From: Pterobdella sp. o SKG-2022
Lineage: Eukaryota > Annelida > Clitellata > Hirudinida > Piscicolidae
DNA length: 64,000 nucleotides
Direction of reading: 5' to 3'
NCBI GenBank assembly: GCA_964035795.1
Contig: OZ038321.1
Coordinates: 10,482,324 to 10,546,323 of the forward strand
Notes under the pieces: generated by a model
Databases searched by the model: none
Seen by the model: only the letters and a program-made list of their open reading frames with translations
Told to the model about the DNA's origin: nothing
Translations under genes and position numbers: made by a program
Part shown: one piece after another, positions 22,301-34,300 of the stretch
How the letters are laid out: each line of letters starts with the position of its first letter
Numbering within the stretch: the stretch's first letter is position 1

Positions 22301-25300
22301 GCAGAGGTTTTCTGCGGCAGGAAGAAAATAAATATGCCCCAATTATTATTTTTTCATGAATTCTACAAAGTTATGGCTCCCATTTCCGGTGAGTTCTCAA
22401 TGAGCAGGGGGTGCTAAGAATGCTCCGGCAGTATTATTATTCATATCCTTATTATTTCTTGAACGTGTGCTCAGCCAATGTTGGCACCCTTAAAAGTAAA
22501 TGGGTTGAGATTGGGTAGATGATAGAAAAAAGAAAAGTAGACATTTGCTGCATTTGGGAGATGAGGTTCAGAGGTTGTGATTGCAGGTATATTGGAAATC
22601 ATATACTCTAGTGGAGTGGGTGGGAGGAAAGTTTAAATGGTGTTAGTGTAGTCATTGGAGAAAAATTGATAGATAAGGTAATTGGAGTGAAAAGACATGG
22701 AGATAGAATTGTAAAATTAAAATTGGTATTAGACGAAGTTAATTATAAATTCATATCAGCATATGCCCCACAAGTTGGAAGGTCTAGGAAAGAGAAAGAA
22801 AGGTTTTGAATCTGTCTGAGTGACGTGATGGAAAAAGTTGCAGATGCTGAAAAGATTATTATAGGTGGGGATTTGAATGGTCATGTATGAGACAAAAGAG
22901 GTGGGTGGTTTTGAAAAAGTGCCAGGTAAATATACTTATGGTCGAAGAAAGGATAAAGGTTTGAATATTTTGGAATTTTGTCAAACTTTAGATTGATGAT
23001 GGCAACTTCTATTTTTGCCAAACCAACTGATAAGCTTGTTACATTCAAGAGTAGAAAATCAAAGTCTCAAATTGATTTAATTTTGACTAGAAGAGAGCAT
23101 ATCTCTAAAATAAAAGTATGCTCTACTCTTGCAGGAGAAAAATGTTTGTCTCAGCATAAATTACTGAGAGTAAAGCTAAAATTAGAGAAAAAAAATGAAA
23201 GGAAGGAGCGAAGGAAAAGCAAAATTAAAGTGTGGAAGTTAAAAGATGAGAAATTGAAAATGGAATATGAAATAAAAATGAAAAAAAATGTTTGAGAAAA
23301 CAATATAGACTTGAAATATTTTCATGATAGAGTTCCAACTCAAGCCAACAGTTTTTGTAATGTAACAACAGGAAAAATCGGAAATAGGAGGAGAAAAGAT
23401 ACTTGGATGAAATGGAATTTTCAAAATTGCTAAGAATATGAAAAGGGATAACGATGATTTGCGGGGGTCAAAGTATATTAAGAATGCTAATGGTGGGCTA
23501 ATAGTGAAGGAAAATGAACAGAATATTTTTAAAAACTCACTAATGAAACTTCATGCTATTATACCGGCGAAGTTAAAAGGTAGAGGGTCCGTTACAAAAC
23601 ATTAGAGTAAATGAGGTTTTAAGTGCGCGGAAGAAAATGAAAAATATCAAAGCTGCTGGCCATTCAAAGATAACAATCGACCTGATAAAAATGATAGAAT
23701 TTGGTATAAACAAATTAAGAAGAATTTTTGAACTTATTATTTCCAATGAAAAATGTCTGAAAGAATGTGAGGATAGTGATACTGTGGTTTTGTAGAAAGG
23801 TAAGGGTGATGCACTAGATTGTAGTAATTATAGGGGCGTAAGGCTTCTAGAGCACAGCATGAAAGTGTGGGAGAAGATGCTTGAAGCCAGATTACCATTA
23901 ATGAAAATCAACTCGGATTCAGTCCAGGCAAAACCAAAATAGATAGATTGTTTATGCTAAGGCAATTGCAAAAAAAATATGGTGGCATGAAAAAAGAAAT
24001 TACATCATGTTTTTGTTGGTTTAGGAAATTTAGAAAAAGCCTTTGATAGGGTGACGAAAAGAGTGTTAGAATAGGCCCTCATAAGACAGATTATGCCAGA
24101 AAGAATGCTTTCTTTAGTAATGTCAATATATGTGGTGACGAGCTCAAAAGTGAAAACCTTTAGTGGGGCATCAAAGGAATTCGAAATAAAGGTTGGTGTC
24201 AACCAGGGGTGTGCTTTAAGCCCTCTGCTTTTCATTTTGGTAATGGAGTAAGTCACGAGAGAGTGTAGAAAAGGTGCTCTTTGGGAAATGTTTTATGCTA
24301 ACGATCTAGTACTCACGGCAGAATCAGAGAATGAAGTGAAAAGTATGTTTATATAATGGAGAGGTGCGATGGAGTTGGGAGGGTTAAAAATCAATATAAA
24401 GAAAACTTTATGATTAGTGATAAATAAGTGTTAATAAAGTAAACTGGGGTAAGTGACTATTTTGTTGTTGTGGTAAAGATGTAGGTAGTAATTAAATATT
24501 ATGGAATAAATTTACAAAATGGTGTCATAGGAGGTGTTCTGGTTGTAAAAATATTAAACTCAGTAAAAACTTCATATGTCTTAAATGTAGCTCTAAAAAT
24601 CTCATAGTACTAATGAATCTGAAAGCAACTTTGAACTCGAGGATGGTGAGGGGATAGAAGAGGTCGAATTTCTCAATTACTTGGGAAATTGTTTTGATTG
24701 CCACAATGATGTTGAGAGGACAGGAAGGATTGATGTGGCATGGTTGAATTGGAGGATTATTTCAAGTCTGCTACGGAACAATATGATTCTACTGAAATAT
24801 CGAACATGCATGCATCAGACCTGTTTTATTATATGGGAGTGAGACATGGGCTTTAACCTAGAAAATGTTTGAAACCCTGGTGAGGAACGAAAATAAGATG
24901 CTGAGACGAGTTTTCGGCATGAAGTATAGCGGGCAACGAAGAATCCTTTGGTGGAAATGTGTGGTATACCACGGTTAGAAACCAGACTTAGAAGTCAAAG
25001 ATTGAGGCGGTTTGGCCACATATTGAGGAAGCCAAAAAACAGTTTGACACAAGAGGTGTACAATATGAACCTCGAGGGACGTGAACCAGTCGGTGGGTCA
25101 AAGAAGACCTGGAAGAATAACGTGAAAGAAGTTTTAAAAAATTGGAGTTGGAAGAAAGCTAGGCTTTCGAAAAAGAAACATGGAAACTTGAGTTTTCGTC
25201 AAACTTCTCTTGAAAAGGGACAAATGACATAAAACGATGATGATGATTTATAAGACCACACAACAACACGCTATGTATAGTAATTGAAAACTTAATGAGT

Positions 25301-28300
25301 GAAAATTGTAAAATTGTTGAGTAAAAATAATTAGGAACATTAATAAGTAAACATAATTAATAAAATTGCCATTTTATCACACAAACACAAACGGGTTTAT
25401 GATAATATGTTCTGTTGAATGTAGACTTACTTTTCATGGCATTGAATGTTTATTTTTCACATCTTTTAAAATTTTTTTTTTGAGTTTTCATAAATTTTAG
25501 TAATACACTGTTGATAAATTATTTCAAATTTACAATTATTTTCATCATCAGATTGGAATTTCATCAATCAGTTTTCGAAGAATTCAAAAGCAAATTATTA
25601 TCAAAAATCAAAGAAATATCTGTTGACAACAATAATTCTGAAAGGTGCAGTTTGTTTAAAATTCACAAGTCATTGATTATTAAAATCATATTGCAATATT
25701 TTCGAAAATTATTTACTTTGTGAGAATAATTTTTGTGGGTAAGCTCGTACTTTTGTAGAATTTGAACTAATTATGATGTAATAATAGAGAGCTTGATACT
25801 AAGATTTCAAATCCAGTTTTATTTCCATTATGTTGAGTGTGACCAAATATATAGTGCTGCACCATTAAAATTTGAAATAATTTTTGATTGGGAACGACTT
25901 TCTTACATTCAACTATATCATTTAAAACATTTTGAAAAATAAATGATTTGATGAAAATATAGCGCCAAAATGGACTATATTTTTGATTTTTTCCAACAAC
26001 CGTGAATGAAAAATCTGGAGAAAAGGCAGTAACCATGGTTATAGCAAGAAAAAGTTGAACAAAATTTTCAAGAAATAAATGCCCAAAAAACCAAAACCAG
26101 AATCATGAACAAAATTCTACAATTTATGATCAATGCAAAAACACAAAAATAACAAAACACAACAAGATCAATCAAAAACAAAGAAAAATGATCATCACAT
26201 CACCTGTGTCTCAATACCATATATCTAGCAGATAAATGGAAAACTGAAGAAAGCATTCACACAAAATAATGAAAGGTCAATAAACACAAAGTATTTATTA
26301 AAACGAAGACACGAAGCTTTCCGTAAGATTAGCTACATTATCAAATGATAGTAAAAGTTAAAATAATTCAACCTTTTTTATACTAGTTACTATTATTAAT
26401 GTATTGTGAGATAATTGTCACAATACATTAATAATAGTAAATAGTATGAATAGGTTGAAATATTATAACTTATTATCGCTTGATAATTTAAGCTAGTCAT
26501 ACGAAAAGCTTCATGCCTTCGTTTTAATAAAAACTTTGTTACTTTGTGTTTCTGACATTACTTTTTGATTTAGGCAATTATACTTCACAAAATAATGTAT
26601 TTTTCCATTGTTCATCTGGAGCCAAACTAGGAAACATTCTATGCGCTCCAAACAAAACTAGATGATGGTTGGCGGGCTTTATTAATTATGATCATACCAG
26701 GGTTAACTCAAAATCTGAGGGTTTTATCCGACTATCTTGGAGTTTATCAAAAATTTTTCTTGAGTCGAGTACGTCTTGTTCATAGCACCGCGGTCACAAG
26801 AAATCTCAGTCCAACTATCAGGACGAATTGAAAATTCATTCATGTCTCGTTTCTAAACATCCTTATATCTGAGACGTTGCCTACCCACTAGACGAGTACC
26901 TTCTTCTAGTATACCGTGGAGAATAAGACGAGGGATGCGGTGGCTTGGCATACGGTTCAAGTGACCAGTCCAGCGTAACCGATAAAACTTCAGCAAGGAA
27001 GAGACAGGAGCGGAACCCGTAATCCCAAATAGCTCCTCATTTGTCATTTTGTCTATCACCCATATTTTTGTTTATTAATCGCCTCTTTTATACTTTAAAT
27101 TAAGGAAATTTTGACCAATAGAAAAAACAATATAAGAAAGCTGAAAATTTAAATTTTATTGGAAAAAAACGAAATTTAAAAAATAAATGTAAAAATCCAT
27201 TTTCGAGGTGCGAAATTGCTATACGGCCAGCTTGGTTTTTGAGTCTTCAGTGTCAATAGTGATTGAATATCCTTTTTTTTATTTCGATGCACCTTGTCGA
27301 CATTGAGTCAATTAGTTTTCTAAAGTGAGCAATTGAAAAATTTTCCCAAGCAAAAACTCTTTCTTAAAATCTTCATCATTGTGGCAATTGTAGAAAAGTG
27401 TGTAAGTCTTTTGCGGATTTGTAAAGCCACCTTCGAGCCAGAAACTGTATGCAAAGCATTAGCAATGTATAACGAGAAAATTTCAGATACATTCATTGCT
27501 TCATCAAAACTCCAGCTTCAAATAAAAATGAAAAATCATAGTTGTATGTAATCATATTACTTTTATTGTGATGTTTTTTCAACTATGCATTCTAACGTTA
27601 TTCTCTTAGGTACTTTTTACTATTGGAACTTTTGAATAGGACGATGCCTGCAATCAAAGTCAAGGTACTTGGATTTCAACTTTTAAAATAGAATAAAAAA
27701 ATAAAAAAAATTCATTATAAATATATATGAACAATTTAAATATTTGGTTGATAATGATCCAACTAGGTCTTGAGTATGACGTTAAATGCATTCGACTAGT
27801 TTTGACTATATGTTATAAGCCGGATAACACTTGAATCTGGTAGTAAAGCTTTGGGAAAATCTGCAAGCTTAAGCAAGTACTTTCAATAATTTTTCGATGC
27901 TCTAACAAGTTTTTTTTCTAATCTTTTGCTGATAAACTTCTTTTGTCTTTTAAATTGAGAAGATTCTAGGCTGATTGCCATTTTTTCCTTCATTCCAGGC
28001 ACCTTAGTTATGGTTGGGTGCCTCTGAAGTTCCTATCAAGACCTTCTAGCTGCTCTCCCCCAGTCGGTCCACAGACTCTTGGGACCTAATGTAGTATTCA
28101 TTTTGGGGCAGAGGAAAAGGTGAGGGATGTCGTGAAGAGATGGGTGGGGCAGGGTGGGCATTAGGGTGAAGAATAGGATGATAGTGAGATTTTGTTAAGG
28201 TATGAGAGAAAGAAAGGCGATTTGTTTATTCAGTTGGACGAGGGTGCGTCGTGTGTGGTGATCTAGGGCGACTTCTGATTCATGTATGGATGGGGGTTGT

Positions 28301-31300
28301 TTGTTGGAAATTTTTTTGTGAGTGGATGATGTGTAGTTTTGTACGATTTTTGTGTGTATTTTTTCCATGTTGTTTTTTATTTGACTGTAAGTGATGTTTT
28401 GGTTGTTGGGTATGTCGATAGTGTAATTGGTGTTGATAAATGTAGATTATTTTTTGCAGCTGGAGTAAGCTTCTTGTGTGGTGAGTGGGTTTAGTGGGTT
28501 GAAATGGAGGCTTTTTGAGTGGTTAGGCATAAAGTTTGAGATAGGTTTGGAGTTGAAGGATTTTTGTTTCTGAGTGAAGATGTTGAATTTTGGTGGTTGT
28601 TCTTGGGGCTGCGTTTTGTATTTTTTTGTTAATTTTATGGGATGAAATGATAAGTGACCAGATGGTGTTGGCGTGTCTATAGAGAAGCACGTCTACACGT
28701 GGTCGAGGTGTGACCCTACAAAATCTGCTTCATCACCCCCCGTTTTTCTTCCCACCCCCCCAATAAGAAGAAGACCTTAAACAAACCATCTTTTTATGGC
28801 CTGTCTCCACCGAGACTCGGACTGGTGGAAAAAGACTCAGTTGCTTCTTGTAGGAGATGTGGAAAGCAACCTGGGACCCATATGGTACTGTACATCTTGC
28901 ACCCACAAACTCACCCCATATCATCACAGCAAAATCCATCACAAACAACCCTATTCCATACACGAATCAACAACCGCCCTAGATCACCACACTCGATACA
29001 CACTTGCCTTACTCAGATCAAACAAATCTAACTTCATTCTTTCATACCTCAACAAAATCTCACCACCAGGTCCACTCTGCCATGCCCACCCTCACGACAC
29101 TCCTCTCTTCTTCATCTGCTCCAAAATAAGGACCCTACTGGGACCCGAGAGTCTGTTGAACGATTATGTCATAGTGGCTGAGCTTCTAAAGAACTGGATC
29201 GTCTTGACGGGAACCTGAAAAACATCCAATCACGATTAAGGTGCTTGGGTAAAAAAAATGGTGTTGGCGTATTCGATAAAAGGAAGAAGTAGTGTTTTGT
29301 ATAAGTGTTTCTTTGATTAGCCTCAGTGTGTGGACGTTAGTAGTTTTATAAGGTTTAGTGTTTTTTGGAGTTTCATGGAAGTATTGCTTATGTGGGAAAA
29401 GTAGTTTAGTTTAGGGTTGATAAAAGCCGCAAAGCTTTTCGTAAGTCTAGCTTACATTATCAAGCTATATTACTTGATATTATAAGCTAGCCTTACGAAA
29501 AGCTTTGTGACCTTTGGAGTGGGCGGCTTTAAAACTATGTTGATGTGTTAGCAGGGTTATGTTGTTGATAATGTAAGATATGATGTTCTTTTGTAGTCTT
29601 TTTACTTTGACGCAGAGTAATGCTATTGGTAGAAATGAGGAAGTGAGTCAGGGATATTTATTGGGTTTGGCAATGGGAATGATTTTAGTTGATTTCCATA
29701 TATGGGAGATTGTGTTTTTTTGATTGCGGTGTTAAAAAGGTTGGTGAGGTGTTTTATGGCTATGGGTCCTAGGTGTTTGAGGTGTTTAATGTTTATGTTG
29801 TCAGGTCTTGTGAAGTTGTTTTTTTAGTGTTTGATTGTTTGTGTTGTTTCTGCTGTGATGATGTGTATTGGGGTGGGAGTGATTTTGTGAGTTTATTGAT
29901 TATTTTGTATGAAAAATATGAAAGTCATGGTCAGTGCTCTAAACCAGAATCCAAGTTTTTAGTGTGAAAAACAATCTTGTAGACTGTGTTTTCAAAGGTG
30001 TTGGTGTCAGCTTTATACTTTGCACTCTATGTAACCACTGGGTCCACAAACGTTGTAGTGGCCTAAAAAGCAAACTGGCTTCTACCATAAATTTCAAGTG
30101 TAAGGCGTGGTAAGATCCTCAAGTCAGTGTTGTTGATTGTAAAGCCGTTAAACTTTATGGAAATAAATTTGAAGGGGTAAAACAGCTCTGTTATCTAAGT
30201 GATATGATTAGTGCATGAGGTGGAGCAGAAGCTAGTACTGTTGCCCGTGTAAGATATGGTTGGAAAAACTTCAGAGTACTGCTACCAAATAACCTCTCTC
30301 CCCCTACACACCAACAAACTAAACAAGTCACCCAAAACCAACCAATCCCTTCAAACACTTCCCTTTTTTTCTATTTTGGCTTGACTTTGCAAACAAAGAT
30401 TTTATGGGGGTTCCCACATCTACTACAAGCGCGCTCGCGGCTGACTGGGCCAATGCGAGATAAGCAGGTGCGACCACAGCGACTGCAGCTAAAAGTTTTG
30501 TCAGGTACGACTGCTGAGGCATCACGATTTTTCCTCTTGCAACGTTTTTCTTTAAGGTTGATTTTGCGAGAATCCTCAAAAGAGGATGCAGTCTGGTGGA
30601 GGATGTGGCGCCAGGTGAAGTGGTCGGCAGCAAAAGTGGAACACTGGCTATGGTCAATGTGGCAGGTACTGAGTGATTCCTTCAAAAAATCTTTATAACG
30701 CCTCTTTAGTGCCCCTTTGTCACGGTGGCCAGTGGATAGTTCGTCATACAAGACTTTCTTGGGTAAGCGATAATCGCCCATTCTGGAGACATTTTTTGCC
30801 CAATGGTGATGTGAGAAAGACGATACTCTTTTTGAAGTGCAGGTTGGTGGAAAACTTCCGTCTTTTTTAGGTTGATTTCGAGACCAAAAAGCTGCGCAGT
30901 TTTTGCGAAGCAGAATGTTAGGTGCTGCAAGGCTCTTTCGGTATATGCAATGAGGGCAGCGTCGTCGGCAAATTGAACTAACTGCTCACAAGTCTTTGTG
31001 TGAGCCTGCAACCTCCTAAGGTTGAATAGACTGCCATTGAAGCGATAGCGGATGTTTACAGCATCTTTATCGTCAAGATCTTCTATTGCCTGCTTGAGCA
31101 TCATGTTGAAGAGGATGCTGAACAGATTTGGAGCCAGAACACAACCTTGTTTGACACCGTTGACAATGAGAAAGGGTTTAAAGGGTTTAGAGAGGTCGCT
31201 GTTTAATCTAACTTGGTCGTGCTGGTCTTTATGCAGCTGGGTGATCCTACTGAGGAACTTTGGGGGACAGCCGAGGCTCTCCATGATAAGCCAAAGACCT

Positions 31301-34300
31301 TTTCTGCTCACCGTGTCGAACGCCTTGGTTAAGTCAATGAACGTTATATACAGTTTTTAGTTCTGCTTTCGACACTTATCTTGAAGCTGCCAGAGGACAA
31401 AAACCACGTCTGTGGCACCCCGGTTGGCTCTGAAGCCACACTGGGTTTTTGGGAAGTGGTCTTCTGCAATGATAGGTACTAGCCTATTCAGAAGCACACG
31501 AGAAAAGGTTTTGTCTGCAATGGAGAGTTGCGTATTTCCCGGTAGTTTGAGCAGTCAGACTTTTAACCCTTATTGTTGTATAGGGTTCAATGACTGCATT
31601 CCAGAGGTTTTCTGGCAATTTGCTTTGTTTCCAACAACAGACAAAGAGTTTGTGGAGCTTGCTGTATAACGCCGGATCTCCATTTTTCAAAGCTAAGGTG
31701 GAATTCCATCAACTCCTGCTGCCTTGCCACTTTTCACCTGCTCTATGGCTTTGGTAAGTTCTTGCGTTGTGGGCGGTTCGTCCATTTTGACCTTGACTGG
31801 CAGCTGAATGATGTGGAGTAGTGCTGAGTCTTAGACAACTTGATCAGTATTAAACAGGGTTTGAAAATTTTTTGACCAACGGCACAAGATGATATCTTGT
31901 CTTTGAGGAGTGTTTGTCTATCTGCTCTTTGCAAAGGGCTCTGGATCTGATAAGTGGGGCCATATACTACCTTAAGGGCTTCATAAAAACCTCTGAGGTC
32001 ACCAGCATCAGCACACCACTGAGTTCTTACTGAAAGGTTAGTCCACCATTCATTTTGCATAACTCGAAGCTTGAGCTGAAGCCTATTGCGGATTTGACGA
32101 AAGCAGCTTTTTTCGCAGGACAGGATGGGTGAGCCAGGAAAACCTGGTGGGCTGATCTCTTCTCTCTTAGCAATTCCTGGATTCACACATTTATTTTCGT
32201 CGAATCAGTCTTTATTCCTTTTAGTGGCAAACCTATGGACTTCTACAGACGTCTGGAGGATGTTAGTTTTCAACTTGTCTTAGAGTGCTTCAGAGGAAGA
32301 ATCTTCTGGGAAGCTGTCATTTCCAAGCTTGGCCTGTAAGCCTGTCTAGAAATCAGCTTTCACTTCAGCTGACTTTAGCATACTGAGTTTGAACTTTTTC
32401 TTAAACGACCCTTCATTCTTTGGTCTTGGATTGAAGTGCATTCTGGGTTTGCATCGCAATAGGCGGTGATCAGTATGACATTCTGCGCTGGGCATCACTC
32501 TGGTGTGCAGGACATATTTGAGGTCTCGTTGACGCGCTAGAACATAATCAAAGAGGTGCCAGTGCTTAGACCGAGGATGCATCAAAGTTGTTTCCAAACT
32601 GTTGGAAGATGAAGTTGGTTATGATCACGCACATTTCCCACAACCTCCTTAAACAACATTAACATACCACAGCTCAACTTCAACTCAATCTACATCATCA
32701 CACTACAAGAATCCAACCTCAATAACAAACAAAAGACCCCATACATCCCCAAATTTTTACCACTCAAGTTAGACAGAAAAAACAAAAAGACGGAGATTTT
32801 CTAATCTAAATCAATAATATAACCTACTCACAAATCCCTACCCCAAAAACCTAAACACCAAAAACATTGAACTTCACACCATAAAAATCGCCTTAAACAC
32901 TGCTAACTTTACATTTCAAACATATACATCCCACCCAACATCAATAACAGAGACAGCACATTCAGCAACCTTTTCGTCCATTTCAAAAATCTTCCTAACT
33001 CATAATTGCAGGTGACTTCAATGCTGACTCTCAATCATGGCACTCTCCTTTCACAGACCACAGAGGCCAACTCATAACTTAACTCAAACCACATAATTCT
33101 CAACCAAAACACCTCCAACCAACTACTGTTCAACCCAAACCAACTCATCTTCCCTGATATCACAACACTAGACATCTCAATATCAGCCAACCTCGCCTAG
33201 AAAGCTTTGAATTTCGACCATCTTTTCATTCTCACCACGCTCAAAAGTAAACGCAAATATCAAAACTCCACAAAAGCCTAACCAACTACAAAAAAAGCCC
33301 ATTGGTTCCAATAAACAGATACTCAAACCCCCCTCCCCCCTTTTCACGAAGGACATCACACAACAGACCACCTCATTACAAACGCAATACTTATTTCAGA
33401 CCACAAGAAAATCCCCAAAGGAACAATAAAACCCACCCACTTGCCGTGAACATCACCACACTAATCAAAAAACCAACAATAGCAACGAATTTTCATTATT
33501 CACACTCAACCAAGAAATCACACACCTCATCCATCTACAAAAAAAGGAAAAATGGGAAAAACACTTAAAAGCAGACTGGGATCACAAAAAAAATCAAACG
33601 TTTCATGGATTGCAATAAAGGCTCTTAACCTTTTAAAACTACTACTCCCACCAACACAATCATCACTCAATACAAAAAATCAGCCCACATTAACATAAAA
33701 AAAGCCAACACTTAACAAGTATTTAAAATCAACCACAACACACTCTTCCACGCCACACAGAATATTCAATAAACTAACCAAATCACTCAAATCCACCCCA
33801 GTAATAATCACTGCAGCAGAAACAACACATGCAATAAAACAATCCAAAAATAAAAACTCCACAGGACTTGATAACATAAACATCAGACACCTCAAACACC
33901 TAAGACCTATAGCCATCAAACACCTGACCAATTTTTTCAAAACCGCAATAAACACAAACATTATATCCCATATATGGAAATCCGCTAAAATCATCGCCAT
34001 CGCTAAACCTAACTAAGACCCCTCACTCTTCCTCAAACCGACCAAGAACACTACTTTCCTCCATAGCAAAAATACTAGAAAAAATCATCCTACCATACAT
34101 CACCAATAACATAACCCTCCCAACACACCAAAATGGCTTTAGAACAGCCCTCTCCACCACCACAGCACTTCATCAAATCATAACCACTGGCTTCAACAAA
34201 AAACAACCTCCCAAATAACAATCTTCACCGCACTCGACATGACCAAAGTTTTTGAAACGGTCAACATCACCAACTCATTCACAAAATACAGAAACCCCAA

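Larger units (their letters stand above)
22265..25240 (+). mobile_element. LINE family C, near full-length but decayed
   Basis: A small RT piece (22265-22325, KKMVPKRLIQAE) is followed from about 22365 by a 5' UTR and an endonuclease (VCSANVGTLKSK, RKVDICCI, ISAYAPQVGRSRKEKE, IIIGGDLNGHV), then SKSQIDLILTRRE and CLSQHKLL, a linker, RT fingers (NYRGVRLLEHSMKV), motif A (LEKAFDRVTKRVLEWAL), motif B (KVGVNQGCALSPLLF) and motif C as FYANDLVLT (about 24290). The first Asp of YADD is replaced by Asn. A C-terminal frame at 24948-25229 (RLRRFGHILRKPKNS, GREPVGGSKKTW) and a GATGATGAT tail close the element. Dozens of stops. Confidence 0.85.
27970..29850 (-). mobile_element. AC-family LINE, RT to C-terminus, split by a later insertion
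   Basis: On the - strand the sense sequence is very rich in A and C. From 29850: NIKHLKHLGPIAIKHLTNLF, a deletion, the thumb NPKLNYFSHISNTSMKL, FIEYAN|TIWSLI, LHSETKIL and the C-terminal CxxC/H region near 28150, ending with LGPKSLWTDW and a 3' UTR (AAGGTGCCTGGAATGA, about 27990). The element is interrupted by the + strand mini-element 28675-29257, exactly inside the EYANTIW codons, and by a foldback element at 29425-29500. Confidence 0.75.
30320..32620 (-). mobile_element. LINE family F, endonuclease end to C-terminus
   Basis: On the - strand: endonuclease C-terminus (TTLMHPRSKHWHLFDYVLAR, MPSAECHTDHRLLRCK, 32597-32346), linker (32186-31743), RT fingers (broken), palm and thumb (31311-30706) and a C-terminal tail with a zinc-finger-like CSRCGRTCLSR (30781-30371). 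Truncated at the 5' end at about 32620, where an AC-family LINE on the + strand begins. Frames are long and motif C is intact, so this is one of the better preserved LINE copies, yet at least four frame breaks exist. Confidence 0.85.

Noticed and set aside
27333..27548. NELF-B exon or separate gene in intron 3
   Set aside because: No splice-consistent match to NELF-B and no recognisable motif; the true exon is at 27610.
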